A program made the translations under genes and the position numbers. The notes under the pieces were generated by a model that was not told the DNA's origin, did not search any database, and was given only the letters and a program-made list of their open reading frames with translations. Positions 43,952 through 52,335 of a stretch of DNA of 64,000 nt are shown in pieces. This DNA comes from Oscillospiraceae bacterium (GTDB taxonomy: Bacteria; Bacillota; Clostridia; Oscillospirales; Oscillospiraceae): the NCBI GenBank assembly GCA_017519975.1, contig JAFWRM010000029.1:1-64000 (forward strand). The letters are read 5' to 3'. Within the stretch, counting starts at the first letter, position 1; each line of letters starts with the position of its first letter.

Positions 43952-45562
43952 TTATTTCTGACTTTTCCTGCTGAAAATGGTGCGTATGCCCGGAATGACG
44001 AACAGGGAGGAGATCATATCAGTCAATACCACGGCCCAGATGCCTCCCCATCCGGCCAGTGAAAGGACCAGAACGACGATCTTTGCCGCGCCGGACACGG
44101 TCAGATTCGCGGCGACCTCTCTTCTGGCGTCACGGCACAGCTTCAGCCCCTGGGCGGCGGCCGCCGTATCCGTTCCCGGCACAAGGATATCCGCGCATGA
44201 GATCTCCGGCGCGGTACCCACGGAAACGCGGATATCCGCTGTGTTCATCAGTTCAGGAGCGCTGACGCCGTCATTGACATAGGCGAGCAGTTCCCCGTTC
44301 AGCTGCATCTGCTCAAGCGCCTTCATTTTTCTTACGGCTTCTTCCTCCGTCAGGCCGAAAAACGTTTCTCGAATACGGGGATCGATCTGCACGTCGCGGC
44401 TCCTTTCCGCCGCATCCCCCGTACCGAGCAATACGATCCTGTCGATGTCGGCGTCCAGAAAGGCGGTGACGGCACGCTCATCCACCAGATCTCCGGAACG
44501 GGAAAAGCGAAGGTATCCCGCGTAGTGCCCGGCGCAGGCAACATGCAGCACTTCCGGTCCGTCCTCCTCGGGAACGTCCGGGATACCATGTTCGATCATC
44601 AGCCGCCGGGTCCCCGCAGCGATCTTCCTTCCGCGAAGCGTTTTTACGGTCCCGACCCCCGGACGTACGCTTGCTTCCTCCGGAGCGGGCATCTCCGACG
44701 GCAGCACTCCCGCCGCGCGGATCGCTTCCAGCATGTGCTCGGAATAACCGACGCAGGCAAATCCCGCCAGCAGGAGCAGTTCACTTCTGGAAACGCCGCG
44801 GGGAAAACACCCGGAAACGGTCAGACCGTATCGGTCGTTTCCTGTCTTTCCAAATACGACGCTGGTCACACGGGACGCCTGCTGGATCACGGAATGAGAG
44901 CGATACAGCACGCCATGTACCGCCCCCAGATTGACGGTCTTATAAAATACGTTGGCAGCGGCGAAGGACAAAGCGCCGGAACTGGCGCCCGCAAGCAGCA
45001 TGAACGCCCTTCTGAGCCATTCTCGATAGGTCAGCCTCCACAGCAGCGGCACCAGGATCGAAAGGGCAAGGATCACGATCAACGCCAGCACGGAAAATAA
45101 CGCGCCGGCCTTTTTCACGCCGCGTTCCAGCGGCGCTGGCGTCGGATCCATAGTCAGCAGCTTCTCATGGATCTCCGCGGAGTATCCGGGAAGATCGCTG
45201 TCGTAGGTCACGGAATTGCGGGTATCCTCCGCTTCCGTGATGACGACGCTCCGGCAGGCGGCGTAAACGGCCATTCCCAAAGCCCCCTCCTGCCACAGTC
45301 CCAACGCCATCGTCGCGGCGCACGCAGCCGTCACCAGGATGTCCGGATGAAGAAATCTGCGCCGCACGAGTGCGTGAAGTGCACGGATCACGATCTCGTA
45401 ACCGGAAAAAACAAACGCCGCCAGGCAGGTTACGGGCATCATCCATCCGGTAAAAGCGGGAGAAGCGGCGACCAGAAGCATGGCGCAGAAAGCCGTCATG
45501 GGAATGCTGAACATAATCTTCCCGATGCTGTATAGAAGATCCGGTCTGTTCTCCAGTTTCAT
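43952..45562 (-). CDS. Catalytically inactive relative of P1B-type (heavy-metal) ATPases
   Basis: A 536-residue membrane protein whose order of segments follows CadA/ZntA-type ATPases, yet the catalytic motifs are changed. The phosphorylation site DKTGT reads GKTGN (Gly238 in place of Asp). The CPC-A-L metal site reads ASSGAL (193-198). The SEHPL motif reads SEHML (274-278). GDGxND reads NDGVSA (430-435). The actuator domain between about 105 and 150 is cut to some 45 residues with no TGE. The nucleotide domain still shows PGVG near 301-304 and an AGTRRLM segment. Helices flank these parts as expected. ATG 45562 follows GGAGG. The open frame is intact and long, so it is a maintained pseudoenzyme rather than a broken gene. 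Confidence 0.75.
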   Translation of the reverse strand: MKLENRPDLLYSIGKIMFSIPMTAFCAMLLVAASPAFTGWMMPVTCLAAFVFSGYEIVIRALHALVRRRFLHPDILVTAACAATMALGLWQEGALGMAVYAACRSVVITEAEDTRNSVTYDSDLPGYSAEIHEKLLTMDPTPAPLERGVKKAGALFSVLALIVILALSILVPLLWRLTYREWLRRAFMLLAGASSGALSFAAANVFYKTVNLGAVHGVLYRSHSVIQQASRVTSVVFGKTGNDRYGLTVSGCFPRGVSRSELLLLAGFACVGYSEHMLEAIRAAGVLPSEMPAPEEASVRPGVGTVKTLRGRKIAAGTRRLMIEHGIPDVPEEDGPEVLHVACAGHYAGYLRFSRSGDLVDERAVTAFLDADIDRIVLLGTGDAAERSRDVQIDPRIRETFFGLTEEEAVRKMKALEQMQLNGELLAYVNDGVSAPELMNTADIRVSVGTAPEISCADILVPGTDTAAAAQGLKLCRDARREVAANLTVSGAAKIVVLVLSLAGWGGIWAVVLTDMISSLFVIPGIRTIFSRKSQK

Positions 45563-45691
45563 GCCCTTCCTCCGCAAAAACAACTTTATCTGTATTTTAT
45601 CATATCCGCCGACAATTGAAAACGGTATTGAGCCAATTCCTTTCCCATTGCCGATGTTCGCGGCAGATCATTATCTGCTTCCTCACACGTT

Positions 45692-45722
45692 TGTGGGCGG
45701 CCGCAGACCGCAGCCGCCCACA
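45692..45722 (-). terminator. Hairpin after the PfkB kinase gene
   Basis: A 10-bp stem, 45692-45701 with 45713-45722, 11-base loop. No clear T-tract. Confidence 0.4.
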
Positions 45723-45725
45723 GAC

Positions 45726-46664
45726 CTACATGTATTCCTTTCTGCTGATGAACCCCGGACACGGTCGGCACGCATTCTGCTCGGACGAGATCACCCGGGA
45801 AGCAAGTACAGCCCCGGCGCGGCAGGCTTCCTCCAGAGGCCTGCCTTCCAGCAGACAGCATACGCACGCGGAAAAAAAGGCGTCTCCGGCCCCCGTCGTA
45901 TCCACCACCTGGGTCGACATGGCCGCAACGTAGCCGGACCGTTCCGTTCTCCCGTCGTACCAGGCCGCTCCGTCAGCGCCCATCGTCACCACCAGCCGCT
46001 CGAGCCGGAGCCTTACGGCCATGTCGGCGACCCATCCCGCCATCGACTCCGCCGTATCGGCGGGAGCCGTCTCAAGAAGGGATACGGCTTCGGCGACATT
46101 GCAGATAAAACACTGGCAGCGAGCAAGCAGATCCTTTCGTTTTCCCGCTACGCTAAGATTGCTTACGATCGCATAGACGGGAATGCCGGCTTTCTCCGCC
46201 TGAGTGATGCAGTACTCTGCGATCGAGTCGTTCAGATCGATCTCCAGCAGGAGGGCCTTGCAGCCCGTCAGGAGCCCGTTGCCGAGCGAACGTATGTGCT
46301 CCTCCATCACCGCCAGATCCGGCGGCTGTGAGACGCTGCCCGCAACGTCCCCGTTCTCATTGAATACCGCCAGCCAGACACCGCTGCCGCCCCGCCCCGT
46401 ACGCCGCACCGAAGATACGTCGACCCCGGCTCTGTGAAGCTCCCCCAGCATGTCGTCTCCGCTTGGCCCGGCGTCGGCAATGCTTATGTACTTCACCACA
46501 TTTCCCATGTTAGAGCAATCAAGAGCAACATTTCTTGCCACTCCGCCGCTATAATACTCAATTTTTCCGATGTTTCTCCCCACGGGGTCATATGCCCCGA
46601 CCGGGTATCCCTTGATGTCGGTAAAGCAGGTACCGACAACGGCAATGGGCTTGTTCGACGTCAT
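45726..46664 (-). CDS. PfkB/ribokinase-family sugar kinase
   Basis: A 312-residue kinase of the PfkB family. The N-terminal signature GGVARNVA near 40 matches the substrate-side Gly-Gly. The ATP/anion-hole motif DTTGAGDAFFSA lies near residue 255, its second Asp being the catalytic base. Substrates in the family include ribose, nucleosides and pseudouridine; none is clear here. ATG 46664 is chosen over 46670 because GAGG is too close to the latter. It follows the 107-residue gene with a two-base gap, so the two are coupled. Confidence 0.85.
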   Translation of the reverse strand: MTSNKPIAVVGTCFTDIKGYPVGAYDPVGRNIGKIEYYSGGVARNVALDCSNMGNVVKYISIADAGPSGDDMLGELHRAGVDVSSVRRTGRGGSGVWLAVFNENGDVAGSVSQPPDLAVMEEHIRSLGNGLLTGCKALLLEIDLNDSIAEYCITQAEKAGIPVYAIVSNLSVAGKRKDLLARCQCFICNVAEAVSLLETAPADTAESMAGWVADMAVRLRLERLVVTMGADGAAWYDGRTERSGYVAAMSTQVVDTTGAGDAFFSACVCCLLEGRPLEEACRAGAVLASRVISSEQNACRPCPGFISRKEYM

Positions 46665-46666
46665 GG

Positions 46667-46990
46667 TCATTCCTCACCTGTCAGCTTTCTTGCCTGTAAG
46701 TCCCTGATCCGGATGCGGATGCCCTTTCCGGCTGCGATTTCTTCCAGCTTGGCGGCGGTCCGGTCGGTGGAGTGATTGACCATTCGGACGATCATATCCT
46801 CTTTTGTGTTTTCCGGGATCCTGGCAATGATCTTTTTCACGGTATCCGCCGTGTTTCCTCCGGCAACGAGAAGCAGACGCGCCCATGCGGGAAGATCTCC
46901 GTTCTGATACTGGTCGTCAAACGCCGGCGCCAGAAATTCCGCAACGGAATCGTAATCGATGTCTTCGATCGTAATGTTGAACTGAATCAT
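46667..46990 (-). CDS. Hypothetical 107-residue protein before the PfkB kinase
   Basis: I do not recognise this protein. It is soluble, mixed alpha-beta, opens MIQFNITIEDIDYDSVAEFL and has no Cys and no obvious motif. ATG 46990 is preceded by AGAGGTG. It is the first gene of the leftward unit with the PfkB kinase and is divergent from the glycyl radical enzyme, with promoters facing apart in a 143-base gap. A small partner or regulator for one of the two is possible but unproved. Confidence 0.65.
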   Translation of the reverse strand: MIQFNITIEDIDYDSVAEFLAPAFDDQYQNGDLPAWARLLLVAGGNTADTVKKIIARIPENTKEDMIVRMVNHSTDRTAAKLEEIAAGKGIRIRIRDLQARKLTGEE

Positions 46991-47021
46991 CGAAACACCT
47001 CTCATATCCTGTTCGTATCGT

Positions 47022-47049
47022 ATTATATATTTTTTATATGAAAGTTCAA
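47022..47049 (-). promoter_or_regulatory. Promoter for the 107-residue protein and PfkB kinase
   Basis: Read leftward: TTGAAC (47044-47049), 16 bases, TATAAT (47022-47027). Confidence 0.55.
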
Positions 47050-47059
47050 CCGATTTCAA

Positions 47060-47089
47060 TTGAATTATATGTACAGATTGCCTTATAAT
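47060..47089 (+). promoter_or_regulatory. Promoter for the glycyl radical enzyme
   Basis: TTGAAT (47060-47065), 18 bases, perfect TATAAT (47084-47089). Confidence 0.55.
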
Positions 47090-47133
47090 AAAAGGAGATA
47101 AAGAAGCAGCTGCCTTAGAAAGGGGTTTTTTCC

Positions 47134-49584
47134 ATGTATGAATTCTGTCCCGCGACGGATCGTGTCAGGCGCATCCGTGAAAAGATCCGCGATCGCGTCC
47201 TCCGTCTGGATTCCGAAAGAGGCATTCTGATCACGGAAGCTTCGAAAAAATATGAAAATATCGTTCCCATCATCCGACGTCCTCTTCTGACCCGCGAACT
47301 CGTCAAAAACATGACGATCCGAATTGAGGACGATGAGATCATTGTCGGCAATAAGGGGCCGTATTTCTTCTCCAGCCCCGCATCCCCGGAATGGAATACC
47401 TCCGACTGGATCGTTGACGCGGTAAAAAGCGGCGAGTGGACCATGCGGGAGGACGGACTGTATCACAATCCTGACGACGAGGAGGTCCGTCAGTGCATCA
47501 GCCAGGAAGATTATGACGCGCTGGTCGACGTGTACGAATACTGGAAAAACCGGAAAGTAGGCACTGTCGCGGACGCCTGGCAGCCGGACGGCTTTCTGGA
47601 ACTGCAGAATTCCTACGCAACCGATTACCGTCCGAACGGCATGGGGCTCATCGCTCTTCCCGCCGGTCATCTGATCGCCGGCTACAAGAAGATCATCACA
47701 GTGGGTTACCGCGCCATCTACGAGCAGGCGCAGACCTGGCTGAAGGAACACCGGGGCAATCTGATGGGCGAGGACGTGAACAAGGATCTGTTCTACGAAG
47801 CTGCCTCCATCATCTGCGAATCCGCCATGATCCTCGGCCACCGCTACGCCGACAAGGCGGAAGAAATGCGTGACGCCTGCACGGATCCTGCGAGAAAAGC
47901 GGAGCTGACGATGATGGCCGAAGGGCTGCGTCACATCGCGGAATACCCCGCCCGCAATTTCTACGAGGCTGTACAGGGCATCATGCTGTATCAGGTCTTC
48001 CTGGCGATTGACACCCGTACGCCCTCTCCCGCCCTCGGCCGCTTTGACCAGTATACGTGGCCGTATCTGAAAAAGGAGCTGGAGGAAGGCACCATCACGA
48101 TGGAGTACGCCCAGGAGATCGTGGACTGCTTCTTCCTGAAAGCCAACTGCTATTATGCCGCCGGCCCCGGCAAACTGGTCGCGACGACGGGCGTCGGCAA
48201 CACCTATCAGCACACGACGCTGGGCGGCGTCGACCCGGATACCGGCGAGGACGCCACGAACCCGGTCACCTACATGGTCCTGGAGACCGTCGGCCGTCTG
48301 AAGCTCCACGATCCCACCATTTCCCTCCGATTCAACAAAAACAGTCCGGACAAGCTGTGGGACTGCGCCATCGCCACCAGCAAGCTGGTGGGCGGTCTGC
48401 CCCTGTATCAGAACGACGAGGTCATCATCCCCGGCATCGTTCAGGAGCTTGGATTCGAGCTTCGCGACGCCCGTGATTACGGCATCATCGGCTGCCAGGA
48501 GATCGTGGGCTGCGGTAACGACTACCCCGCCCCCAACGGCTGTCATCCGCCTCACGCCAGCATCCTGTGGGGAACGGTGATGAACATGGCGCTGAACAAC
48601 GGCGTCAATCCCTACAACAACGCGGAGGTGTCGCTGAAGACCGGTTATCTGTACGAGATGACGGATATCGGGCAGGTGCGTGACGCCATCGCCGCCATGG
48701 GCGAATACATCATGCGCATGTACATCACCATGAACAATTACGCTGAGGCCATGGCTCAGTACTCCGCCACGCAGACGGCTCTCTCCATCTCCATCGAAGG
48801 GTGCATGGAAAACGGAAAGGACTGCGTCAACGGCGGCGCCAAGTACAATTCCTACGGCGGCACGGCGACCGGTCTGGCTACCCTGGCGGATGCTCTGACC
48901 ACCATCAAGTACATGTGCTTTGACAAGAAGATCATCACGACCCGGGAGCTGTACGACGCCTGGATCGCGAACTGGGAAGGCTACGAACCCCTTCGTCAGC
49001 GCATCCTCAACGAGGTCCCGCACTATGGTAATGCCGATCCCTACGCCGACATGGAACTCAAATGGTGCGTAGAGCTGTATTACAACATCTGCCAGAAGCT
49101 CTACAGCGTACGCAGCAAGGTATACAAATCCGGCCTTTACGGCGCTTCCGACCACATCATGCAGGGAAAGGTCACATGGGCTACACTGGACGGCCGCAGA
49201 TTCGGCGAACCCATCGCCGACGCCATGTCGCCGTCTCAGAGCCGCGATTCCAACGGTCCCACCGCCGTATTCCAGTCCACGCTGGTCTTTGACCACCATC
49301 ACTACATGGGCGGCATCGCGCTGAACCTCCGCATGCATCCTACCGTGCTTTCCAATCAGGGCGGCGTGGATAAGCTGCGTGACATGACAAAGGCGTACTT
49401 TGAAAACGGCGGCATGGAAGTGCAGTACAATGTTGTGGATACGGCGACTCTGAAAGCAGCCCAGCTGGAACCCACGCAGTACCGCGATCTGGTCGTCCGC
49501 ATTGCCGGTTACTCCGCTTACTTCGTCGAACTGGGACGCGATCTTCAGAACGACATCATCGCCAGAAATGAGAACATGATATGA
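47134..49584 (+). CDS. Glycyl radical enzyme, pyruvate-formate-lyase-like, substrate unknown
   Basis: An 816-residue glycyl radical enzyme. The C-terminal radical loop RIAGYSAYFVEL carries Gly792. The active-site loop reads GIIGCQEIVGCGND, with Cys454 as the thiyl residue and Glu456 as the conserved acid, but the Pro of the dehydratase/lyase consensus GCVEP is Ile here. The domain order and length match the PFL/dehydratase superfamily. Diol or glycerol dehydratases, decarboxylases and C-S lyases share the fold, so the reaction is open. An SD, AAAGGGG, precedes ATG 47134. No activating radical SAM enzyme lies next to it; that must be encoded elsewhere. The gene stands alone, divergent from a PfkB kinase. 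Confidence 0.92.
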   Translation: MYEFCPATDRVRRIREKIRDRVLRLDSERGILITEASKKYENIVPIIRRPLLTRELVKNMTIRIEDDEIIVGNKGPYFFSSPASPEWNTSDWIVDAVKSGEWTMREDGLYHNPDDEEVRQCISQEDYDALVDVYEYWKNRKVGTVADAWQPDGFLELQNSYATDYRPNGMGLIALPAGHLIAGYKKIITVGYRAIYEQAQTWLKEHRGNLMGEDVNKDLFYEAASIICESAMILGHRYADKAEEMRDACTDPARKAELTMMAEGLRHIAEYPARNFYEAVQGIMLYQVFLAIDTRTPSPALGRFDQYTWPYLKKELEEGTITMEYAQEIVDCFFLKANCYYAAGPGKLVATTGVGNTYQHTTLGGVDPDTGEDATNPVTYMVLETVGRLKLHDPTISLRFNKNSPDKLWDCAIATSKLVGGLPLYQNDEVIIPGIVQELGFELRDARDYGIIGCQEIVGCGNDYPAPNGCHPPHASILWGTVMNMALNNGVNPYNNAEVSLKTGYLYEMTDIGQVRDAIAAMGEYIMRMYITMNNYAEAMAQYSATQTALSISIEGCMENGKDCVNGGAKYNSYGGTATGLATLADALTTIKYMCFDKKIITTRELYDAWIANWEGYEPLRQRILNEVPHYGNADPYADMELKWCVELYYNICQKLYSVRSKVYKSGLYGASDHIMQGKVTWATLDGRRFGEPIADAMSPSQSRDSNGPTAVFQSTLVFDHHHYMGGIALNLRMHPTVLSNQGGVDKLRDMTKAYFENGGMEVQYNVVDTATLKAAQLEPTQYRDLVVRIAGYSAYFVELGRDLQNDIIARNENMI

Positions 49585-49651
49585 CGACTTACGCGGCGGA
49601 AAACGTTGCAGCACTGCGTGCCTGACCGCAGATCCGGCGAATCATGAGATA

Positions 49652-49687
49652 AAAGGAACGCCGCAGGCTTCAAAGCCTGCGGCGTTC
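49652..49687 (-). terminator. Terminator after tRNA-Leu
   Basis: A 13-bp stem with a TTCAAA loop (arms 49656-49668 and 49675-49687), followed leftward by CCTTTTAT. It may also stop rightward transcription of the glycyl radical enzyme. Confidence 0.65.
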
Positions 49688-49774
49688 TGGTGCCGGCGGC
49701 CGGGGTCGAACCGGTACGAGGTCACCCTCACGGGATTTTAAGTCCCGGGCGTCTGCCAATTCCGCCACGCCGGC
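49688..49774 (-). tRNA. tRNA-Leu (anticodon TAA)
   Basis: An 87-nt class II tRNA with acceptor GCCGGCG/CGCCGGC, anticodon stem CGGGA/TCCCG around CTTAAAA, a long variable arm and encoded CCA. Reads UUA. Confidence 0.96.
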
Positions 49775-49783
49775 AGCGCGACC

Positions 49784-49812
49784 ATATTACCATCGGGTAC
49801 CGAATTTGTCAA
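49784..49812 (-). promoter_or_regulatory. Promoter for tRNA-Leu
   Basis: Read leftward: perfect TTGACA (49807-49812), 17 bases, TAATAT (49784-49789); the tRNA begins nine bases after the -10. Confidence 0.7.
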
Positions 49813-49819
49813 ACGAGAA

Positions 49820-49849
49820 AGCCGGCCGGACGCATGCGTCCGGCCGGCT
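49820..49849 (-). terminator. Perfect 30-base palindrome after rplA
   Basis: 15-base arms 49820-49834 and 49835-49849, followed leftward by TTCTCGTTTG. Probably the end of the rpmG-rplA operon. Confidence 0.65.
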
Positions 49850-49867
49850 CGCCGTACCTGGAAATGA

Positions 49868-50560
49868 TCAGATCTGCTTCAGAGCATTGATCTTCACGCC
49901 GGGTCCCATCGTGGAAGCCGTAACGCAGCTGCGGATGTACTGGCCCTTGGCCGCGGCAGGCTTTGCCTTGATGATGGCGCTCATCAGAGCGGAATAGTTC
50001 TCCATCAGCTTTTCAGGGCCGAAGGATACACGCCCGATGGGGCAGTGAATGATGTTGGTCTTGTCCAGACGGTATTCGATCTTACCGGCCTTGATCTCCT
50101 GGATGGCCTGCGTCAGGTTGGGGGTGACGGTGCCCGCCTTCGGCGTAGGCATCAGGCCCTTGGGGCCGAGGATCTTACCGAGACGGCCGACGATGCCCAT
50201 CATGTCAGGCGTAGCAACGACCACATCGTAATCAAAGAAATTCTCCTTCTGGATACGCTGGACCATGTCCTGGCCGCCGACATAATCGGCGCCGGCGTCC
50301 AGAGCTTCCTGCTGACGCTCATCCTTGCAGAACACAAGGACCTTGCGGGTCTTGCCGGTGCCGTTCGGAAGAACGATGGCGCCGCGGACCTGCTGGTCGG
50401 CGTGACGGCTGTCAACGCCCAGCTTTACGTGAAGCTCGACGGTCTCGTCGAACTTGGCTTTGGAAGCGCTGCAGACAAGGGCGAAGGCTTCCTGAGGATC
50501 GTACAGATTCGCGCGGTCGATCATCTTCGCGCTCTCTTTATAGTTCTTTCCTCTGAACAT
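49868..50560 (-). CDS. rplA: 50S ribosomal protein L1
   Basis: A 230-residue L1, with [12 protein letters not shown] opening, [16 protein letters not shown] near 133 and [21 protein letters not shown] in two parts near 158. The last gene of the rpmG-secE-nusG-rplK-rplA run. Usual downstream genes rplJ and rplL are absent: a palindrome and a tRNA follow. Confidence 0.97.
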   Translation of the reverse strand: MFRGKNYKESAKMIDRANLYDPQEAFALVCSASKAKFDETVELHVKLGVDSRHADQQVRGAIVLPNGTGKTRKVLVFCKDERQQEALDAGADYVGGQDMVQRIQKENFFDYDVVVATPDMMGIVGRLGKILGPKGLMPTPKAGTVTPNLTQAIQEIKAGKIEYRLDKTNIIHCPIGRVSFGPEKLMENYSALMSAIIKAKPAAAKGQYIRSCVTASTMGPGVKINALKQI

Positions 50561-50564
50561 GCTC

Positions 50565-50993
50565 TTAACCCTCCTCTACTACGATGCCCATGCTGCGGGC
50601 GGTGCCGGCGATCATGCTCATGGCGGCTTCGATGCTGCCGGCGTTAAGATCGTTCATCTTGGTCTCGGCGATCTTGCGGACCTCATCCTTGCTGATGCGG
50701 GCGACCTTGTCCTTCTGCGGCACGCCGGAGCCCTTCTCGATGTTGCACGCCTTCTTCAGCAGTACGGCGGCGGGAGCGCTCTTCGTGACGAAGGTAAAGG
50801 TACGGTCCGCGTATACGGTAATGACGACGGGGATGGTCAGCCCCATGTCGTTCTTGGTGCGCTCATTGAATTCCTTGGTAAAGGCGGCGATATTCACGCC
50901 GTGCTGACCCAGAGCAGGGCCAACCGGGGGTGCCGGCGTAGCTTTGCCGGCAGGGATCTGAAGCTTGATGATTCCTGTAACTTTCTGTGCCAC
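50565..50993 (-). CDS. rplK: 50S ribosomal protein L11
   Basis: A 142-residue L11 starting [18 protein letters not shown] in two parts, with [14 protein letters not shown] near 23. The start is GTG 50993, nine bases after AGGAGG; the longer open frame is not coding. L11 carries the thiostrepton-binding stalk base of the ribosome. Four bases upstream of rplA. Confidence 0.97.
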   Translation of the reverse strand: MAQKVTGIIKLQIPAGKATPAPPVGPALGQHGVNIAAFTKEFNERTKNDMGLTIPVVITVYADRTFTFVTKSAPAAVLLKKACNIEKGSGVPQKDKVARISKDEVRKIAETKMNDLNAGSIEAAMSMIAGTARSMGIVVEEG

Positions 50994-51114
50994 TTTCGTG
51001 AACCTCCTGATATAAATGTGGTTATCCGCGATCCTGCGCCGCGGATCCTGGCGGAACATAGTTCCTCCCACCTGCCGTTTTCACGGCTTTTCACGGTTTC
51101 CCGTTAATTATCGA

Positions 51115-51642
51115 TCATTCCTTGACAGTCTCCACGTAATCGAACTCCAGATCGACAGGCGTTTCTCTGCCGAACATGGAGACGATGACGCGAACTCTGG
51201 CCCGATCCATTTCGATCTCGTCCACCACTCCGAAGAATCCTTCCAGAGGACCTTCCGTGACTCTGACGCGGTCACCGACTTCGAAGCCGACCTTGATCTC
51301 GCGCTTTTCAACGCCCAGGGCAAGGACCTCTTCCTCCGTCAGCGGGATCGCCTTGTTGGCCGAGCCGACGAATCCGGTAACGCCTCGCACGTTGCGCACC
51401 AGAAGCCAGCTTTCATCTGTCATGATCATCTTGACCAGAACGTATCCGGGAAACACCTTGCGTTCCACGGTCTTCGTCTGGTTGTTGTCACCGATCTCGG
51501 TGACCGTTTCCATCGGAATGGAAACTTCCAGGATCTGATCCTGCATCTTGCGATTGACGATTGCCTTTTCGATCGTTGTCTTTACAGCGTTTTCATAGCC
51601 GGAATAGGTATGGATGACATACCATCTTGCACTCTCGGACAT
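51115..51642 (-). CDS. nusG: Transcription termination/antitermination protein NusG
   Basis: A 175-residue NusG with the NGN domain (RWYVIHTYSGYENAVK near 6), PGYVLVKM near 66, VRGVTGFVG near 84 and a C-terminal KOW segment GDRVRVTEGPLEGFFGVV in part near 120. It binds RNA polymerase and links to ribosomes or Rho. Between secE and rplK, as usual. Confidence 0.97.
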   Translation of the reverse strand: MSESARWYVIHTYSGYENAVKTTIEKAIVNRKMQDQILEVSIPMETVTEIGDNNQTKTVERKVFPGYVLVKMIMTDESWLLVRNVRGVTGFVGSANKAIPLTEEEVLALGVEKREIKVGFEVGDRVRVTEGPLEGFFGVVDEIEMDRARVRVIVSMFGRETPVDLEFDYVETVKE

Positions 51643-51649
51643 AACGCCG

Positions 51650-51916
51650 TCAGCCTCCCAGCGTCTGCAGCATGTGCACGACCGCCACGGCGAACTGATC
51701 GAAGCCCCAGATCACAATGGAGAACAGCACGATCACGACAACGGCTACCAGGCAGTTGTTCCATACCTGTTTCTTCGTCGGCCATACGATCTTCTTCAGT
51801 TCGCTGCGCATCTCGCGAAACCACTTGCCGATCCTGCCGCTGCCCTTTGCCTTTTTCTTCTTCTTCGTTGTTTCCTTTGCTGCGGGGGCTTTCTGATTGG
51901 TCTTCTCTTCTGCCAT
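51650..51916 (-). CDS. secE: Preprotein translocase subunit SecE
   Basis: An 88-residue SecE with a Lys-rich N-terminal tail (KKKKKAKG near 18), the conserved WFREMRSELKKIVWPTKKQV in two parts near 33 and a single membrane helix near 52-75. Part of SecYEG in the membrane. Seven bases before nusG. Confidence 0.95.
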   Translation of the reverse strand: MAEEKTNQKAPAAKETTKKKKKAKGSGRIGKWFREMRSELKKIVWPTKKQVWNNCLVAVVVIVLFSIVIWGFDQFAVAVVHMLQTLGG

Positions 51917-51930
51917 TCCTCTGCCCTCTG

Positions 51931-52080
51931 TTACTTCGTTTCGGTGTGCACCGTATGCTTACGGCAGAAACGGCAATACTTCTTCAGTTCAAGACGTTCC
52001 GGGGTATTTTTCTTGTTCTTCATGGTATTGTAGTTTCTCTGCTTGCATTCGTTACATCTGAGAACAACTTTGACTCGCAT
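51931..52080 (-). CDS. rpmG: 50S ribosomal protein L33, zinc-binding type
   Basis: A 49-residue L33 with CNEC near 9 and CRFC near 36, the C+ type, and [21 protein letters not shown] in two parts. ATG 52080 follows GGAGGTG. First gene of the leftward operon. Confidence 0.97.
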   Translation of the reverse strand: MRVKVVLRCNECKQRNYNTMKNKKNTPERLELKKYCRFCRKHTVHTETK

Positions 52081-52189
52081 CTTTCGGCACCTCCATATTT
52101 TGCCTCCCTGCTTGGAATTGACAGACCAGGTCACCCGTTCAGATAAAAATGCGCACGGAAATAAACCTGTCTGCCGACAGGTAATGTGG

Positions 52190-52218
52190 AGTATACCACA
52201 GCCAGGTGCGTCGGTCAA
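52190..52218 (-). promoter_or_regulatory. Promoter for rpmG-secE-nusG-rplK-rplA
   Basis: Read leftward: TTGACC (52213-52218), 17 bases, TATACT (52190-52195). The transcript carries a CCTGTC/GACAGG hairpin in its leader (52166-52181). Confidence 0.65.
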
Positions 52219-52286
52219 GCATAATTTGCGGAAAAATGCGTCCCCGCGGCCGGATCCTCCGCGGGAGAAAAAGCTGTCGCCGAATC

Positions 52287-52315
52287 TTGACAAACCGCCG
52301 ATCGGATACTATGAT
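52287..52315 (+). promoter_or_regulatory. Promoter for tRNA-Arg
   Basis: Perfect TTGACA (52287-52292), 17 bases, TATGAT (52310-52315). Confidence 0.7.
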
Positions 52316-52335
52316 GAACGGGCTGTTATAAATAC

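Noticed and set aside
43952..45562. Calling the P-ATPase relative a pseudogene
   Set aside because: The frame is uninterrupted over 536 codons, has a proper SD and keeps membrane helices and the nucleotide-domain motif, so an inactive but maintained protein fits better.
47083..49614. Very long open frame (843 codons) antisense to the glycyl radical enzyme
   Set aside because: It mirrors a highly conserved enzyme in a GC-rich third-position context, and the residues look like random His/Val/Arg-rich shadow translation. It has no SD and no family resemblance.
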